Shown: positions 1 through 11,062 of the stretch, one piece after another
Numbering within the stretch: position 1 is the stretch's first letter
Layout of the letters: each line of letters begins with the position of its first letter
Assembly (NCBI RefSeq): GCF_034190915.1
Contig: NW_026947485.1
Coordinates: 50,265,019 to 50,329,018 of the forward strand
From: Cavia porcellus
Lineage: Eukaryota > Chordata > Mammalia > Rodentia > Caviidae
DNA length: 64,000 nt
Reading direction: 5' to 3'
Notes under the pieces: generated by a model
Database searches by the model: none
Told to the model about the DNA's origin: nothing
Seen by the model: the letters and a program-made list of their open reading frames with translations, nothing else
Translations under genes and position numbers: made by a program

Positions 1-2829
1 TAACTAAATGGATTTCAAGGAATTATAGTTTCCAATGAAATATTCACTGCCTCCATCCCAGAATAGTTAGATCTGATTTTCTTTTTATGCTAAAATGCAT
101 TCCACCTGATAGGCAGCAAAGAAAACCTACATATATAACCCCATCTAGAAACTTATACACGTTGTCCTAGTATGTAAGGGAGGTAGTAGTGAGTGGCAGT
201 GGTCCTCACTAAGGAGGAAATATTATGAGAGCAAGAGAAAATTCTATTGAAAAAAATCTTTTAAATGGTGAATATACTTTCAAACTCATTTATGCCTTGG
301 TACAGGACCAGTATTCCAGGATTCTGAAATACTAAATACTAATTATCTGAAGGTTTTAAGGGGATGTACGGTACAAATTATTCCAAACAAAATAATGGGA
401 AAATACTATTAGGTCAAATTCTCTTACGACTTCCCTCTCAATAAAAATTTTCTGTAAACAAAAGTGTTCTAGGCCCAAGATAATGCACATTAATTTCTGC
501 GACATCTGAGTAATGTCCACAAGACATCTTGGCTCATTCACTGGAGTTTTCTCTAATGAAGACATGATCTGTACATGCTCGAGACCTAGCATATGACCTG
601 TACTCTTCAGCAGATCTGCTTACTCACTCTTTGTGGTGCTAACTGATGTTTGTCTGTAGTCTCAGAATATACTTTGTCAGGGTTGTTTCTATGTACATCA
701 TCCTGGGCTCCAGCGGTCAGAAACAGTTAGTGTCTCAGATGGCTTAAACTCAAGCGAAGGGCCATCTGTGTTGCGTTTATATGCACCTTGAGCTTCTGCC
801 CACTCAGTGCTGGAGCCTTCCTTATGGATGGGGCAGAGGTGCAGGCTTCTCCATAACTCAGACTGTGCTTCCCCTTATCTGGTATCACCAGATTGAAGTA
901 GACACCTGAAGAAGGATCCATCAAATAGCAGTTCAGTCTATGTGGGGCCAGATGACAGGAGGAACAGGGGAGGAAAAGAGCCAGGTAGCCTTTGCCAAGT
1001 GACCCGCTGGGGCCAATGGTCACAGGCAGCGGCATTTTTTCTCTTACTGGTCACCCTGCCCCTGTCCCTGATGTTGCTTCCATATCCAGACAGCCCAGCA
1101 CCTCCATCCTGAGGCTCAGTTGGTCCCAAGCTAACACTCACATCCTCCAGACCAATCATGGAGCTCTGTTCAAAGTAGACAACATTAATTTCAAGAGGTG
1201 TTTTGAAACTGTGACAACTATATTCCTTTGTATTCAAATTATCAAAAAGTTTGTAGAAAACACCAGGTATCTCATTTTTTTTTTTTTTCCTTAAGAATGT
1301 GGCTTTAAAGTCATACAGTCTAGTTTCACACTGGTTCTTCTTGAGCGAAGACCAGTGCCATCAGCTCTGGGAAGCCTACAGCAGGAAGCCACTACATGAC
1401 GGTGCTTGTGCCCCACTGGATGGCATTTTCGGGCAGGCTTTTGTTTTCTTCCCAGTTATTATAGGTTGGCCCGAAGCTGATACTGTCTCATTCAGCCGTC
1501 CTCTTGCCTGCTCTCAAAGACTCAGAGAAGCATGCAGTGGATCAGAACTTTCTTTTGTGTCTATTTATTGTACCTCAACTTGAGTTCCTTAAGAATAAGA
1601 ACTGCATTCACCTTGCTGTTTCCAAAGCTGGTAAACAGCCTTTGTCAGCCTGCGCTGAGCTTTTGAAAAGCAACCTGTGATGCGAGCTGACAGCCCCGGT
1701 GTGCTCATTTTGACCTTCCCCTCACCTAGCAGAGAAAATTTGCAGTCATCCATGAGTTTATTCTTTACATTTTTTTCTGGGAATCAGCAAGATGACAGGT
1801 GATTTGCAAAGCCCAACATGATCATTATTTTTGTAACAGTTGTTCCAGTCTGGACATTCTTCCTGCCTGATACTCACATGGATTTCTGTGTAACCAAACC
1901 TCCCACTTCCACAAACTAATAAAGATGTCACGCAGATTGTTACAAAGAACTATTGTTATTTACAAGTCTACATTTTCTGTGATATCAAAACATAATAAAA
2001 TGAATTTTTAGTGTTAACTTTGTCTTGCCAAACCCTCTGGTGAGAATTCACTGCAGGTTATGGGAACTATTCCTCATCTTTTCTCAAGACCATCCTCTGA
2101 ATTACTTGATCAATTCGTCTTTGTATTTCTAATGACTTTCAGAGAGAGCCACTGACTTGCCCTGCTGATAACTGTTTTGGTGAGTGAATGAGTGTGGCTT
2201 ATAGTCAGGACTGAGGTTATTCCAGGTATTACCCTGGGCTTTCCTGTGGGTGCCATCCCAGTGCTCACCCCTGTTGGTGCCAGCATGCTCGGGCAGTGTT
2301 TGTAAACTCACTGTCTGTCCACAGCAGCTAACCTCGCCTGTCAATTCTCTGACTTATTGCTTTCTCTGTAGTATTTATTTGCTTTTGGCTAAAATGGAAT
2401 TCTCCTCAGCTTGATTACAAACATGTAAGATCTCTTGCCCCTTTAATGAGATCTGTGCTTGCTGATGGTAGAGGCTCCTTATATTCAGCGGTAAATGCTC
2501 AGAAAATGGGTACAAACTGCCCCACAGCAAAGGTGATCCAACCTTTCATTTTCTTTTTCATTGGTGAGCTGTGTGTAGGGGTTAACCTGACTTAGCAAAG
2601 CAAGTTCTGCCCTTTAAGCACCTCAAGGTGCCCCTACCCCGAGTTGGGTTTTTCACCATTCTTCTAGGACTGCATTGGCCCTTCAAGACTATCCTATATC
2701 TATTTAGATAATCTGAAACAGAAGTGACTCATCTGTGTGTTTTTCAAAAGACATTTTCTCAAAACACTTTTGCCCAGAAATAGTTGTAGAATTTCCCTAT
2801 TCCTAGAATTTCCTTTATGTAAAGGAACC
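1..2829. other. non-coding region without recognised gene
   Basis: No exon-like structure or recognisable coding frame is seen on either strand. The open frames here (up to about 100 codons) overlap on opposite strands and resemble no family I know. A 15-base T run near 1274-1288, followed by a short MIR-like stretch (about 1298-1345), suggests an old retroposed fragment, but the match is too short to name firmly. Confidence 0.5.
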
Positions 2830-2996
2830 TGTCCTATATGGCACTGGACATCTGGTCCCTACCTATTCCATGCCAGAAGCAACTCCCTCAGCCCCCAGCT
2901 GTGACAAGCAAAAATGTCTCTGGATATTGCCAAATGTCCCGTGATGGCAAGGGGGTAGAGTGAAGATGAATGGTTAACAGTTGAGAACTAATGTTC
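2830..2996 (+). mobile_element. MER5-like hAT-Charlie DNA transposon fragment
   Basis: The stretch contains the MER5A-type signature: a segment like TGCCAGAAGCA, then CCCCCAGCTGTGACAAGCAA, then AATGTCTCTGGATATTGCCA and AAATGTCCC, ending in a GTTGAGAAC end motif. These non-autonomous hAT elements are ancient in placental mammals. The copy is diverged and its left end is missing. The assignment is from remembered family motifs, not from an alignment. Confidence 0.6.
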
Positions 2997-3549
2997 TAAG
3001 ACTTTGGTTTAAACCCTCAATTGAAATGCCAGTTTCAGTTAGAAATACTTCACTGGGAAGGTTCACTAAATGGAATTAATTCTCATTATGAATGTGTCAG
3101 ACCACCTTGGCAGGAATCTTGTGTAGAGAGGTCAGCAAGATGGAGCTGAGTGAAGAGACCAGGACTTGAAGCTCACTCAGGCCTCTGCTCTGTCCCCAGG
3201 GTCAGGGGAAATAGGAGCCTCTTGCTATTCCAGGAAGGGCAATAACTGTAAAGGATCAAACAAAGAACGGAAGGCTAACAAGGAGGAACAATAAAGTAGT
3301 TTTAGAAGCTGGAAGCAGAATTCTTAGGCATTCCTTGGTTTTACAACATTTAGTTAGGAAACAAAACAAAACAAAAAAAACAAAGTCCCAAGACCTGGCC
3401 TAGAGGTGGAGGAGTGAGGCTGTTAGAGTTCTGCATCCAACAGCTGGATAATTTTGACTCTCTTAGGACAGTCAGAGCCATTTCTCAGATCACAAGAAAG
3501 AGGAGACACTACAGAATGAGAAAGTCTAAGCGACAAGCAAAGCCACAGT
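2997..3549. other. unannotated intergenic stretch
   Basis: No coding frame, known repeat or RNA gene is recognised. It contains a short A-rich tract near 3360-3383 that does not clearly belong to a SINE. Confidence 0.4.
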
Positions 3550-3560
3550 AATAAGTTCTA

Positions 3561-3655
3561 TTTCTTTTTTTTTTTTATCGGTACCGGGGATCGAACTCAC
3601 AACTGCTTGCTTGCAAGGCAGGCGCTTATGCCGCTGAGCTAAATCCCTAGCCCTG
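3561..3655 (-). mobile_element. ID-type tRNA-Ala-derived SINE with TSD
   Basis: On the minus strand this reads as a tRNA-Ala-like body with an A box (TAGCTCAGCGGCATAAGCGC), a B box (GAGTTCGATCC) and a GGTACCGATAAAAA tail leading into poly(A). It is flanked by an 11-bp direct repeat, aataagttcta, at 3550-3560 and 3656-3666. The repeat is the target-site duplication expected of L1-driven retroposition. The GCATAAGCGCC variation is a lineage-specific version of the rodent ID element. It is a pol III retroposon, not a functional tRNA. Confidence 0.85.
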
Positions 3656-3945
3656 AATAAGTTCTAGCTTAAAGCCACAGTGCCAGTCGCCTCTGCCACA
3701 GGCCACCTTAGCCTCCCGTGGGTAACTTTTAGCAGACTGAAGAAATCAAAGTGCTGTCCAACATGAGGCAGTGGAGCACAAGAAAGGGGAGCACATGGAG
3801 GGACGATGGGGACGGCGGAGAAGGCAGCAGCCTGGCCGACCAGCCTCGGCTGGCCAGAGAACCTGGGCCGATGACAGTGGCTAAGAAACCAACCCAAATG
3901 CCTGTTTGCTTTGACTTGGTAACATTTTTCATGGGCCAAAATAAA

Positions 3946-4016
3946 GATACAGAGAGAGACAGACAGAGATAGAGGTGGAGAGAGACAGAGAAAGATACAG
4001 AGACAGAGAAAGAGGG
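3946..4016 (+). repeat. purine-rich simple repeat (AGAGAC-type)
   Basis: Imperfect repeats of AGAGAC, AGACAG and AGATAC cover about 70 bases. This low-complexity purine tract lies immediately beside the following antisense B1-dID SINE and may be its degenerated A-rich tail or a neighbouring microsatellite. Confidence 0.6.
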
Positions 4017-4029
4017 CTTTTTACCCCAC

Positions 4030-4185
4030 CCTATACTAGGGATCAAACCTAAGGACTGATTGTTTTTTTATTTTGAGACAGGACCTAAGTTACCCAGACT
4101 GGCCTTAAACTTATGATCCTACTGTCTCAGCCTCCCAAGTAGCTGGGATTACAAGCAAGCGTGCTACTTCACCTGATCTAAATTT
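4030..4185 (-). mobile_element. B1-dID composite SINE
   Basis: On the minus strand a 7SL-derived B1 body is visible (TAATCCCAGCTACTTGGGAG, then a GGCCAGTCTGGGTAACTTAG segment, then CTGTCTCAAAATAAAA). It is followed by an ID-like right end (TTTGATCCCTAGTA). This B1-plus-ID architecture is known from several non-murid rodents. The copy is moderately diverged and no clear target-site duplication was found. Confidence 0.7.
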
Positions 4186-7100
4186 ATATTTTATGCTATC
4201 TGAAGAAATAAAGAGCAGATGAGAACCACGTGGATGAACAAATAACTTGCAATTTGCTTCTTCATAGGGCTATCTACCTCTAGATAATAGCATGATTAAA
4301 ATCTGATCACCATGATCAATTTAACATTTAGACTATTTTTGGACTCTTAACTTGATTTTGTAATTTCCGAGGAAAGACTGACCCTGTGAAAGCCCCTGTA
4401 ATTGAATCACAGGCTCTGGATTTCCTCCAGGCAGTCCACCCATGCTATTTTGATAGCATCACAGGCTTTCCTAAGTTCCACAGATGAGAGGAATCATGTT
4501 ACTCCCATAAACACAGCTAAAACAATGAAATGACGAAGATGCATCCAGTAACTACTCAGCTGATTGCTCAGAAAGGTTCCTTTAGCAGAGGCTAGTGGAG
4601 CCTGGAAAACCCATCTGTAAATGTTTAGGGGCTTCGTGTTACAGGTGGAGGTCGCACACCAGCCAAACCAATATCAGGAAATTCAGAAACTCTGAATTAG
4701 AGTTGCTAAAAGTCTATGCACCCATGGAAAGTTTGGCATCTGCCCCTTGATCATTATTCTCCAACAGCAGTGAAGGCCTTGAACTCTGAGTCGTCATTTT
4801 GGAATCATGCGTAATCAAGACAAATATTCCCAGCCTAAGAGCAGGACAATGAGGAGACGGGAGGACGGGTTTAATTTTCCTATATATTGCTGTAACTATA
4901 AACAGTGTCTTATCTTCTCAACAATTCTCATGAAATAATAAGCACTAGTGTTTTAAAAAGTATTTACACCAGCCCTTGGAGATTTTATTAGAATCATGAT
5001 TCACAGATGAGAAATTTTCCTCTTCTACAGGGTTTTGTAATTAGAGTAAGAATTACTCAGTAGACTGTCTATACAGACAAATGTATTTAAATGCTTCCTC
5101 TATTAACTATTCACTGGCAAATATCTGTCCAGTTTTCCAAATTGATGGAATGATTGAGTCAAGATGATCCCTCTGCTTTGCATACTCTAGACAGATAATT
5201 CAACAGTTTCTGAAAATTATATATTTTTTTGTCTTATGGATGTGACATTGTGACAGAACAATTTATAACATGTATTTCCAAGATCCTGAGAGTGAGGATT
5301 CCTGGAATCACAGAACATTACATTTGGAAGAAACTTTGCGGCTAATTCATTTCAACTTTCACATTTTATTTATGAGAAAACAAAAGAAACTTCATGGTAT
5401 GGGCTGTGATGTAGGCAAGACATTGTGAATTACTGTCAGGAAAGGACACTTATTCATTCAGTAACGAATGGCTTGAGAATCTCCTGTGAGTCAGCTGCTG
5501 CACTGTGTCCCAGGGATGCAGCAGGGGCCGAGACAGACATGCCCTCACTGGGAGTGGCGGAAGGACCAACACCTCGCACTGGGCTTGCTTCTTTCCAGGC
5601 TTCAAACCATTCTTAGATATGGATATGGACGTGATTATCCTGTTTTGAGCTAAGGCAAATTTCATTGAGATTCAGAACTTGCCCAGGACATAAAAGACTA
5701 ACACGTTCCTAAGTGGCACTCCCCAGACTCAGTTGACTGCCAAAAGATTTCTTTATGTAGACAGATTTTTAACAAAGCTCTACCAGGAAGGAGGTGACTT
5801 TTAATTATATATTTCAAAAGGCATTTTTGTCTAAAATAAAAGTTTCAACGTATTCCTAGGAAATCTGAGATTTCCTGTCATGAGAAATCTACTTTCTGTC
5901 ATATAGATTCAATTCGCAGTTGATAGTGGTTCTAAAATATTACGTATCAACGTCAATATGATCTGAGTTATGATTTGAGAGTTTTTCCCAAACCCTTTCC
6001 TAGTGTTTGATCACTCAGACTGAACGAACACGGCAATAATCTTTCATAATAGTTGCCTTTCTTATGCTGAAAAAGGGAGGCAGAATTTTCTTAGCAACAG
6101 TGCTCAAGAAATAGTTTTCAGAATTGTATTCAAATATAGTCATGCATTTTAAAATATTTTAAAGGCACAAAGTGCATATAAATATGATATTGGCATTTAT
6201 TGCTTTTCTCTTTGTTTAATATGAAGAATGGGTGTTCTTTCTCTCCACAAAACAAACTGGAAATATTTGTGTAATATTGGATGACTGGGCAATGTTTACA
6301 GGAACAGCAGTAATCTCTCCCACACCTCCTGATCTAGACATAGTCTGGGAGGGCTGGAGAAATAGTGCAGGTTCCCAGCGGTGACCTTCAGTTGACCTCC
6401 ATTTGACCGGCTCGTATAGTCTAATTTGTGGTTGGGACTATTTCTGACGGTAGCCAAACTATGAAAAGGAAAGTGTCCAGAAAGTAAGGAAACCAACGAC
6501 AAGTGCTTACGTGAATATCTGAGGAGTATAGTGAGAGCCAGAGAGAGAATCCTTGTCGAAATGGAATCTAAAATAAGGGGTCAGGGGAGAGGGTGGAGAG
6601 TTTTTATTATAATTATTCTTGAAGTACATAGAACAGATTCATACTCATGTTTATACATGATTTTAAAAAAATACTGTCCTCTGTTATGCATTTTACTTTG
6701 TGAGAAAGCTGTTAAGAAATGTGAGATCTTAGAGGTGATACTATAAATAAGCAAATAAATAAACAAATACAGTCCAGGGAGATTAATACTGCCTAGAATG
6801 TGACTCATTCTTTTGGAGCAATAAATACAGTGATATGATATCCAAAATTTTTTTTTTCTATTCGTTGGACAGGGAAGCATTTTTTCTTACAGCAAGTGTA
6901 GCAGACTCAGATCCCTAGGTAGATTAGATTGCCACAGCTCGCTCACACACGTGTCATTTTCTCTTCACTGTCCTGCAGTGAGGTCTAAAACCCTCACCCT
7001 CACCAAGGTTGCCAGTAAGGAGAGCCTAGGTTCTAAAACTTTCTATTCTAATGCATGGGTGTTATTCATCTTATTCCTTAATTCAAGAATTACTTATTCA

Positions 7101-7259
7101 ATGAATATCTGGCACAAATTACTATTTGCCAAACATTTCCCCCAGTGTTTAGGATATAGTATAGAATAAGACAAATGAAATAAATTCTGGTAATATGACA
7201 CCCCAAATACCTTACCACTCTGCCCCGCCCTACAAAATACCTAACAGTTTGGCATAAGG
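4186..7259. other. mostly unique non-coding sequence
   Basis: No exon, promoter or RNA gene is recognised. The short open frames are scattered on both strands without coding-like sequence. Apart from the L2-like piece listed separately, a MIR- or L2-type fragment may be present around 5300-5390 (CACAGAACATTACATTTGGA), too diverged to name firmly. Confidence 0.4.
5452..5565 (-). repeat. L2-like LINE 3'-end fragment (antisense)
   Basis: The + strand reads like the reverse complement of the mammalian L2 3' terminus: TTATTCATTCAGTAACGAAT, a degraded 'last longer / characteristic size' segment, then CAGGGATGCAGCAGGGGCCG and a GACAGACATGCCCTCA stretch. These elements are old and shared across mammals. 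The call rests on pattern memory. Confidence 0.45.
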
Positions 7260-7276
7260 TAAAATAAGCATTCTTT

Positions 7277-7383
7277 TTTTTTTTTTTTTTGTCTTTTTCG
7301 TTTTTATCGGTACCAGGGATCGAACTCACGACTGCCTGCTTACAAGGCAGGCGCTTATGCCGCTGAGCTAAATCCCCAGCCCC
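7277..7383 (-). mobile_element. Full-length ID-type SINE with 17-bp TSD
   Basis: Between perfect 17-bp repeats (taaaataagcattcttt, at 7260-7276 and 7384-7400) lies an antisense ID-type SINE. On the minus strand it has a GGGGCTGGGGATTTAGCTCA start, the variant GCGGCATAAGCGCCTGC region, B box GAGTTCGATCC, and tail GATAAAAACGAAAAAGAC before a long poly(A). Intact duplications and the long A tail indicate a recent insertion. The tail segment after GGTACC is a diagnostic feature of the subfamily. Confidence 0.9.
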
Positions 7384-7400
7384 TAAAATAAGCATTCTTT

Positions 7401-8779
7401 AAAATGCGAGCATGAAATCTTCCAGCCCCCACCCTTAAATAAAAGGATGTTCCAAAGGCCAAAAAGGAAGAGGAAGCTGGATGCTTGAGCTTTGGTCCCT
7501 CAGTAGAAGTTCACTGATTGCTCTATCTAGAATTTTAAGTTTTAAAGATCATATTGGTACATAAAACATACTTGTGCTTCCTTGAAGTGGACAATTAGAA
7601 GTAGGATACAACTTGCCATTCTCTTCCATATAGAGGAACCACCTTCACAGGGCTATACATTCAACAAATGAGAAATCTGACCATTAGCACAAGAAATCAG
7701 TAAGAAACTACAGTCGAATATCACTTCATAATGGAGACACTATGAAAAATGATTCAGATTATGCACACATCATATACTACACAAACTAAGATGGCTACAG
7801 TGTAATTGGGCAATCTAGTCTATGGATCATTATCATACATATAGTTCATCATTTTCCAAAATGTTAGTAGTGTGTGATTAGTTTGTTATGAGAAGGGATT
7901 GGAGTAGGAAAGTGATCTTTAATCAACCACTCCTTACCTTATTTTGGTGTTAGAATTTGTACAACTTAGACGATTGAAGAATCACCTAGGAAAGAAATCA
8001 ACCTTTAAGAAAATGTGTAGATTGAGATGCCTAGCATATACAAGAGCAAAGCCTGCTGGAGGGTCACATTTTCAACTAAACAGAAGAGGATTGTCACAGA
8101 TAAAGCTTCTCTAAACCTGAGTTCGTAATCCAAAATTATAAAAAAAAAAACACACAATAAGCCAACATGGCAAGAGTTACAGACAAAATATGTGTATTAG
8201 ATCCCACCAAAACTCAGATAATAGAAGTATAGAGGTAACATAAATAAGTATGTTTAGAATTGAAAAAATTAAGAGCAAACAAACTTTTTAATAAGGTACA
8301 TAATACTTAAGAAATAGATTAAAATAAAAGATAGTTGAAGAAAAACACCCCAAAATTAAGAACATAGCTACTTTTATTAAAACAGTGATTTTTCTACCTG
8401 TGCTAACAGCTGAGGAAGCATTGTTAAAGTATTTCCTTCTGCTGCTCTCACACTTTAGTCAGTGTCACAAGAAGCTCAAAATACCACAGAAGCTTTTCAT
8501 TAAAAGTCTGATTTGAAAACAACCACCACAACACTCAGGAGCCATATTAAACAATATAGCATATTCACAAACAGGGTGGTTATGCAAGTTTCAAACACCA
8601 AGTGTTCCAGAGGCTTTGGGTTTGTTCCATATTCTCCTGGGGAGCAAGAAGATTCAGTCATGAATATAAGACTACATAAGGCAGGAAAGTTGCAAAACCA
8701 AAGAAGAACACTTTTTAAAAAGTCTTTCAAGGACCAAATGCCCAGTAAACCTGTAGATACAGTGGGTAGTATTACAAAT
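7401..8779. other. A/T-rich non-coding region, probable old L1 debris
   Basis: No gene is recognised. Short stretches resemble decayed L1, for example GAATATCACTTCATAATGGA near 7714 (compare the common L1 ORF2 'tatcacttcatacc' region) and A-rich text at 8200-8360. Frames are broken everywhere. The assignment to L1 is tentative. Confidence 0.3.
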
Positions 8780-8789
8780 TAGATATGAC

Positions 8790-8948
8790 CACTTTGGTAA
8801 ACAGTATGAAATTCTAAAACTAGAATTACACATGATCTAGCAGTCCCACTTCAGAGTATACACCCAGAGGAATCCAAACCAGTATGTTGAAGTATTTGCT
8901 TGCCTATGTTCTTTGCAGCATTATTCATAGTCAGTGGATTTGTGGATT
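8790..8948 (+). mobile_element. Ancient L1 ORF2 3' fragment, left part
   Basis: The text GACCACTTTGGTAAACAGTA, then GATCTAGCAGTCCCACTTCA and GTATACACCCAGAGGAAT, and finally TTTGCAGCATTATTCATAGT follows the order of the conserved region near the L1 ORF2 C terminus. The fragment ends where later insertions begin and seems to continue at 10575-10690 with about 100 bases of the element lost between. Confidence 0.6.
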
Positions 8949-9300
8949 TTAAAAACAGTCTATATACAATTTACAATGTTTCCCCTTCATGATAGTGGAA
9001 AAGTGATAATCAGTTGAAACCACATTTCATATTTTAAATACTGATCTGTTCCCAGACTAGCAACACAGAGTAGGATACTCTTATTTTGATGCTGCGTGGT
9101 GGAAATAAGTGCAGCTCCTTGTCAGCCATGCAATTGCAAAGGGAACTGCCTCTACTACAGGATACTGTGTTGTTAAGATGTGTTTTATAGTTTAGGTATA
9201 GTAAATGCATTTTTGACTTATGATATTTTCAACATTTGATAGATTTAACAGGACTAAGCCTAAGTAAATCAAGGAGAACCTGCACATAACAGAATACTAC
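8949..9300. mobile_element. MER-type DNA transposon-like fragment
   Basis: The segment around 9195-9285 (GTAAATGCATTTTTGACTTA, TGATATTTTCAACATTTGAT, then AAATCAAGGAGAACCTGCAC) matches the remembered pattern of an old mammalian Tigger/MER element end. The rest of the interval is diverged and unassigned. I cannot set the ends or a family name. Confidence 0.35.
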
Positions 9301-9485
9301 AGTGGTATAGTCGTTCACATACTCAATTCTCTCCAAAGTTTGGTCACAAGCTGAACTAGACAAGAACTGAATCAAATTTCCCCATAAGGGCAACTGAGCC
9401 TAACCATTGAATTGGATTCAGTTCCTGACCAACTCAGTTTGTCATCAGAATCATGGAGGAAGTCAGTTTTATGAACCAAAGTACC

Positions 9486-9848
9486 CGGGGAAGCTTTGGA
9501 ATGTTGCCCCCAGGTGGTAAGACCACACCCAACATCCCAAATCATTGGAAGACACATGGAAGGTCCCGTGGGCCTAACTGGGCCATGCCTAGGGACCACC
9601 AAATAGCTAACAGGGGCCTGAATTCAGTCCTGGGAGCTGAATGTGGGTGAGTTGAATCCTAGCACATGGGGGAAGCTTTGAAACATCACTCCCAGACTGT
9701 AAGACCACACCCAGTGTCCCAAATCATAGGAGGATGCGTGGGAAGTCCCAAGGGCCTAACTGGGCCATGCCCAGTGAACTCCAAGTGGCTAGCAGTTGCC
9801 TGCAGTCTGCCCTGGGAGCCAAAATTGGGCCAGGTGATTCCCAGCACA
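9486..9848 (+). promoter_or_regulatory. L1 5' UTR promoter monomers, ~182 bp, two copies
   Basis: Two tandem units of 181-182 bp are visible. The anchors GAAGCTTTGG at 9491, GAAGCTTTG at 9672 and GAAACTTTGG at 9854 are evenly spaced. GGCCTAACTGGGCCATGCC recurs at 9571 and 9753. Tandem monomers that drive transcription are known from mouse and rat L1 5' UTRs; these monomers do not look like the mouse A, F or Tf types I remember. The promoter role is inferred from position directly upstream of ORF1. Confidence 0.65.
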
Positions 9849-9915
9849 CAGGAGAAACTTTGGAATATGCCTTGAAACCCAGAAATACAGGAAAACAACA
9901 AAATGAAAGAGCAAA

Positions 9916-10326
9916 ATGCAATCTCAAACTTCCAGCCCAACCCAAGCAAGCCTAGGAAACATGGACACAGAAGAAAATGTAAACCATATACCTGAAATTC
10001 CTGAAATGATAACAACTGAAGTAAAGAAACAACTCCGGGAAGCTATAAAAGAACTCAGATCAGAAATAATCTCCCAGGTAAAAGAAGAAATGATAAATGT
10101 AATGAAAGAAATGCTGAACACATCTAAAGAAGACATAGTTAAAAATTTAGAGGAACAATGCAAAAAGATGGAAACTCTGAATGAACATTATAAGAAACAA
10201 TATATGAAGCAGATTCAAAGAAATATACAGGAAATCAAAAATTGCATCAAAAGTTGGCAAAACTGCCTCAATGAAAGTGAAGATAGAATTTCAGACCTCA
10301 AAGACAAGATTGCAGCTAGTGAATAG
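9916..10326 (+). pseudogene. L1 ORF1 N-terminal coding part (truncated)
   Basis: The frame encodes 136 residues rich in Lys, Glu, Ile and Met with a long heptad-like stretch from about residue 35 to the end, including MKQIQRNIQEIKN and SEDRISDLKDKI. This is the coiled-coil region through which L1 ORF1p trimerises. Either Met at 9916 or Met at 9961 could start the protein; the second opens with the acidic MDTEENVNHIPEIPEM. A stop at 10324-10326 ends the frame before the RRM and C-terminal domains, and the remainder to 10567 is frameshifted. Family role: RNA-binding chaperone of the L1 RNP. This copy is dead. Confidence 0.7.
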
Positions 10327-10574
10327 GAAAGGAAAGATCTTTTAAAAATAACAAGGAATCAGGAAATAACAATTCAACAGCTGCAAGATGATGCAAAGAA
10401 AAAACAACATAAGATTTATAAGTATAAATGAAAAGGAAATTGACAACAAGATATCAAGAGGCTATTTACAGAAGTAATAGCTGAAAATTTCCCAAACATG
10501 AGAATGGAAACTGACACATAGATCAGTGAAGCATACAGAACTCCAAATAACCAGAACCAAAGTACCCCCATATT

Positions 10575-10690
10575 CAGTCTTTAAAAAAACTTTGAAATTT
10601 CTGTCATTTATAAAAACATGGATGAACCCAAGTTTAATTCAGTTGAAATAAACAGCACAGAGAGACAAATTCCATATGACCTCACATATT
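10575..10690 (+). mobile_element. Ancient L1 ORF2 3' fragment, right part
   Basis: TCATTTATAAAAACATGGAT, GAACCCAAGTTTAATTCAGT and AGAGACAAATTCCATATGAC follow the standard L1 'acatggatgaacc ... agacaaata' C-terminal region. It probably belongs to the same old element as 8790-8948. Confidence 0.6.
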
Positions 10691-10699
10691 TTTATAAGC

Positions 10700-11062
10700 A
10701 GGATTCTGTCACTATAACAATGACCTGAGTGGGGGAGGGGCCCTAATATTTATTTTGGCTTATGGTTTTGGAGATTCCAGTTCATGGTTGATTAGATTGG
10801 TGGTTTTGGGGTTTTCAAGGCAGCACAATACAGCAGGGTTTACATTGTGGAACCAAACTTCTCATCTTATGATAACAAATAAGGTAGGGAGAGGAAAGGA
10901 ATAGAGTCCCACTATCCCCTTTGAAGGCATGTCCCCAGTGACCTGAGTACCTCACTCTAGATCCTGCCTCTTAAAATTTTCACCACTTTCCAAAAATACC
11001 AAACTGGGGATCAAGCATGTAACACAGATCTTTGGGGGAATTACATTATACAGTCTTGGTAC
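10700..11062 (-). mobile_element. MaLR-type solo LTR (antisense)
   Basis: The + strand opens with TCTGTCACTATAACAATGAC and runs through TTTATTTTGGCTTATGGTTT, CAGTTCATGGTTGATTAG, GAAGGCATGTCCCCAGTGAC and ends in GAATTACATTATACAG. This is the reverse complement of a MaLR LTR (THE1/MST/MT family style). No internal sequence flanks it, so it is a solo LTR or fragment. LTRs of this class are non-coding promoter and polyadenylation units. Confidence 0.65.

Larger units (their letters stand above)
9486..10567 (+). mobile_element. Young L1/HAL1-type element, 5' UTR and ORF1 part only
   Basis: The element starts inside a tandem-monomer 5' UTR (9486-9848), passes through a non-monomer tether to about 9960, and enters ORF1. 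ORF1 similarity continues in broken form to about 10567, where text encoding the conserved YRTPNNQNQ-like region stops abruptly. The next base pairs belong to an older L1 fragment. There is no 3' UTR and no poly(A), so this copy was cut by deletion or rearrangement rather than by normal 5' truncation. Without its 3' half it cannot be decided whether it was L1 or a half-LINE. Confidence 0.75.

Noticed and set aside
7277..7383. tRNA-like sequence with A and B boxes
   Set aside because: It ends in poly(A), has TSDs and a SINE body; the acceptor stem and anticodon arm do not fit a functional tRNA. Same for 3561-3655, 33374-33463 and 59474-59564.
3561..7383. CRISPR-like spaced repeats
   Set aside because: The two similar ID SINE copies are about 3.7 kb apart with TSDs; no regular short repeat-spacer array exists anywhere in the window.
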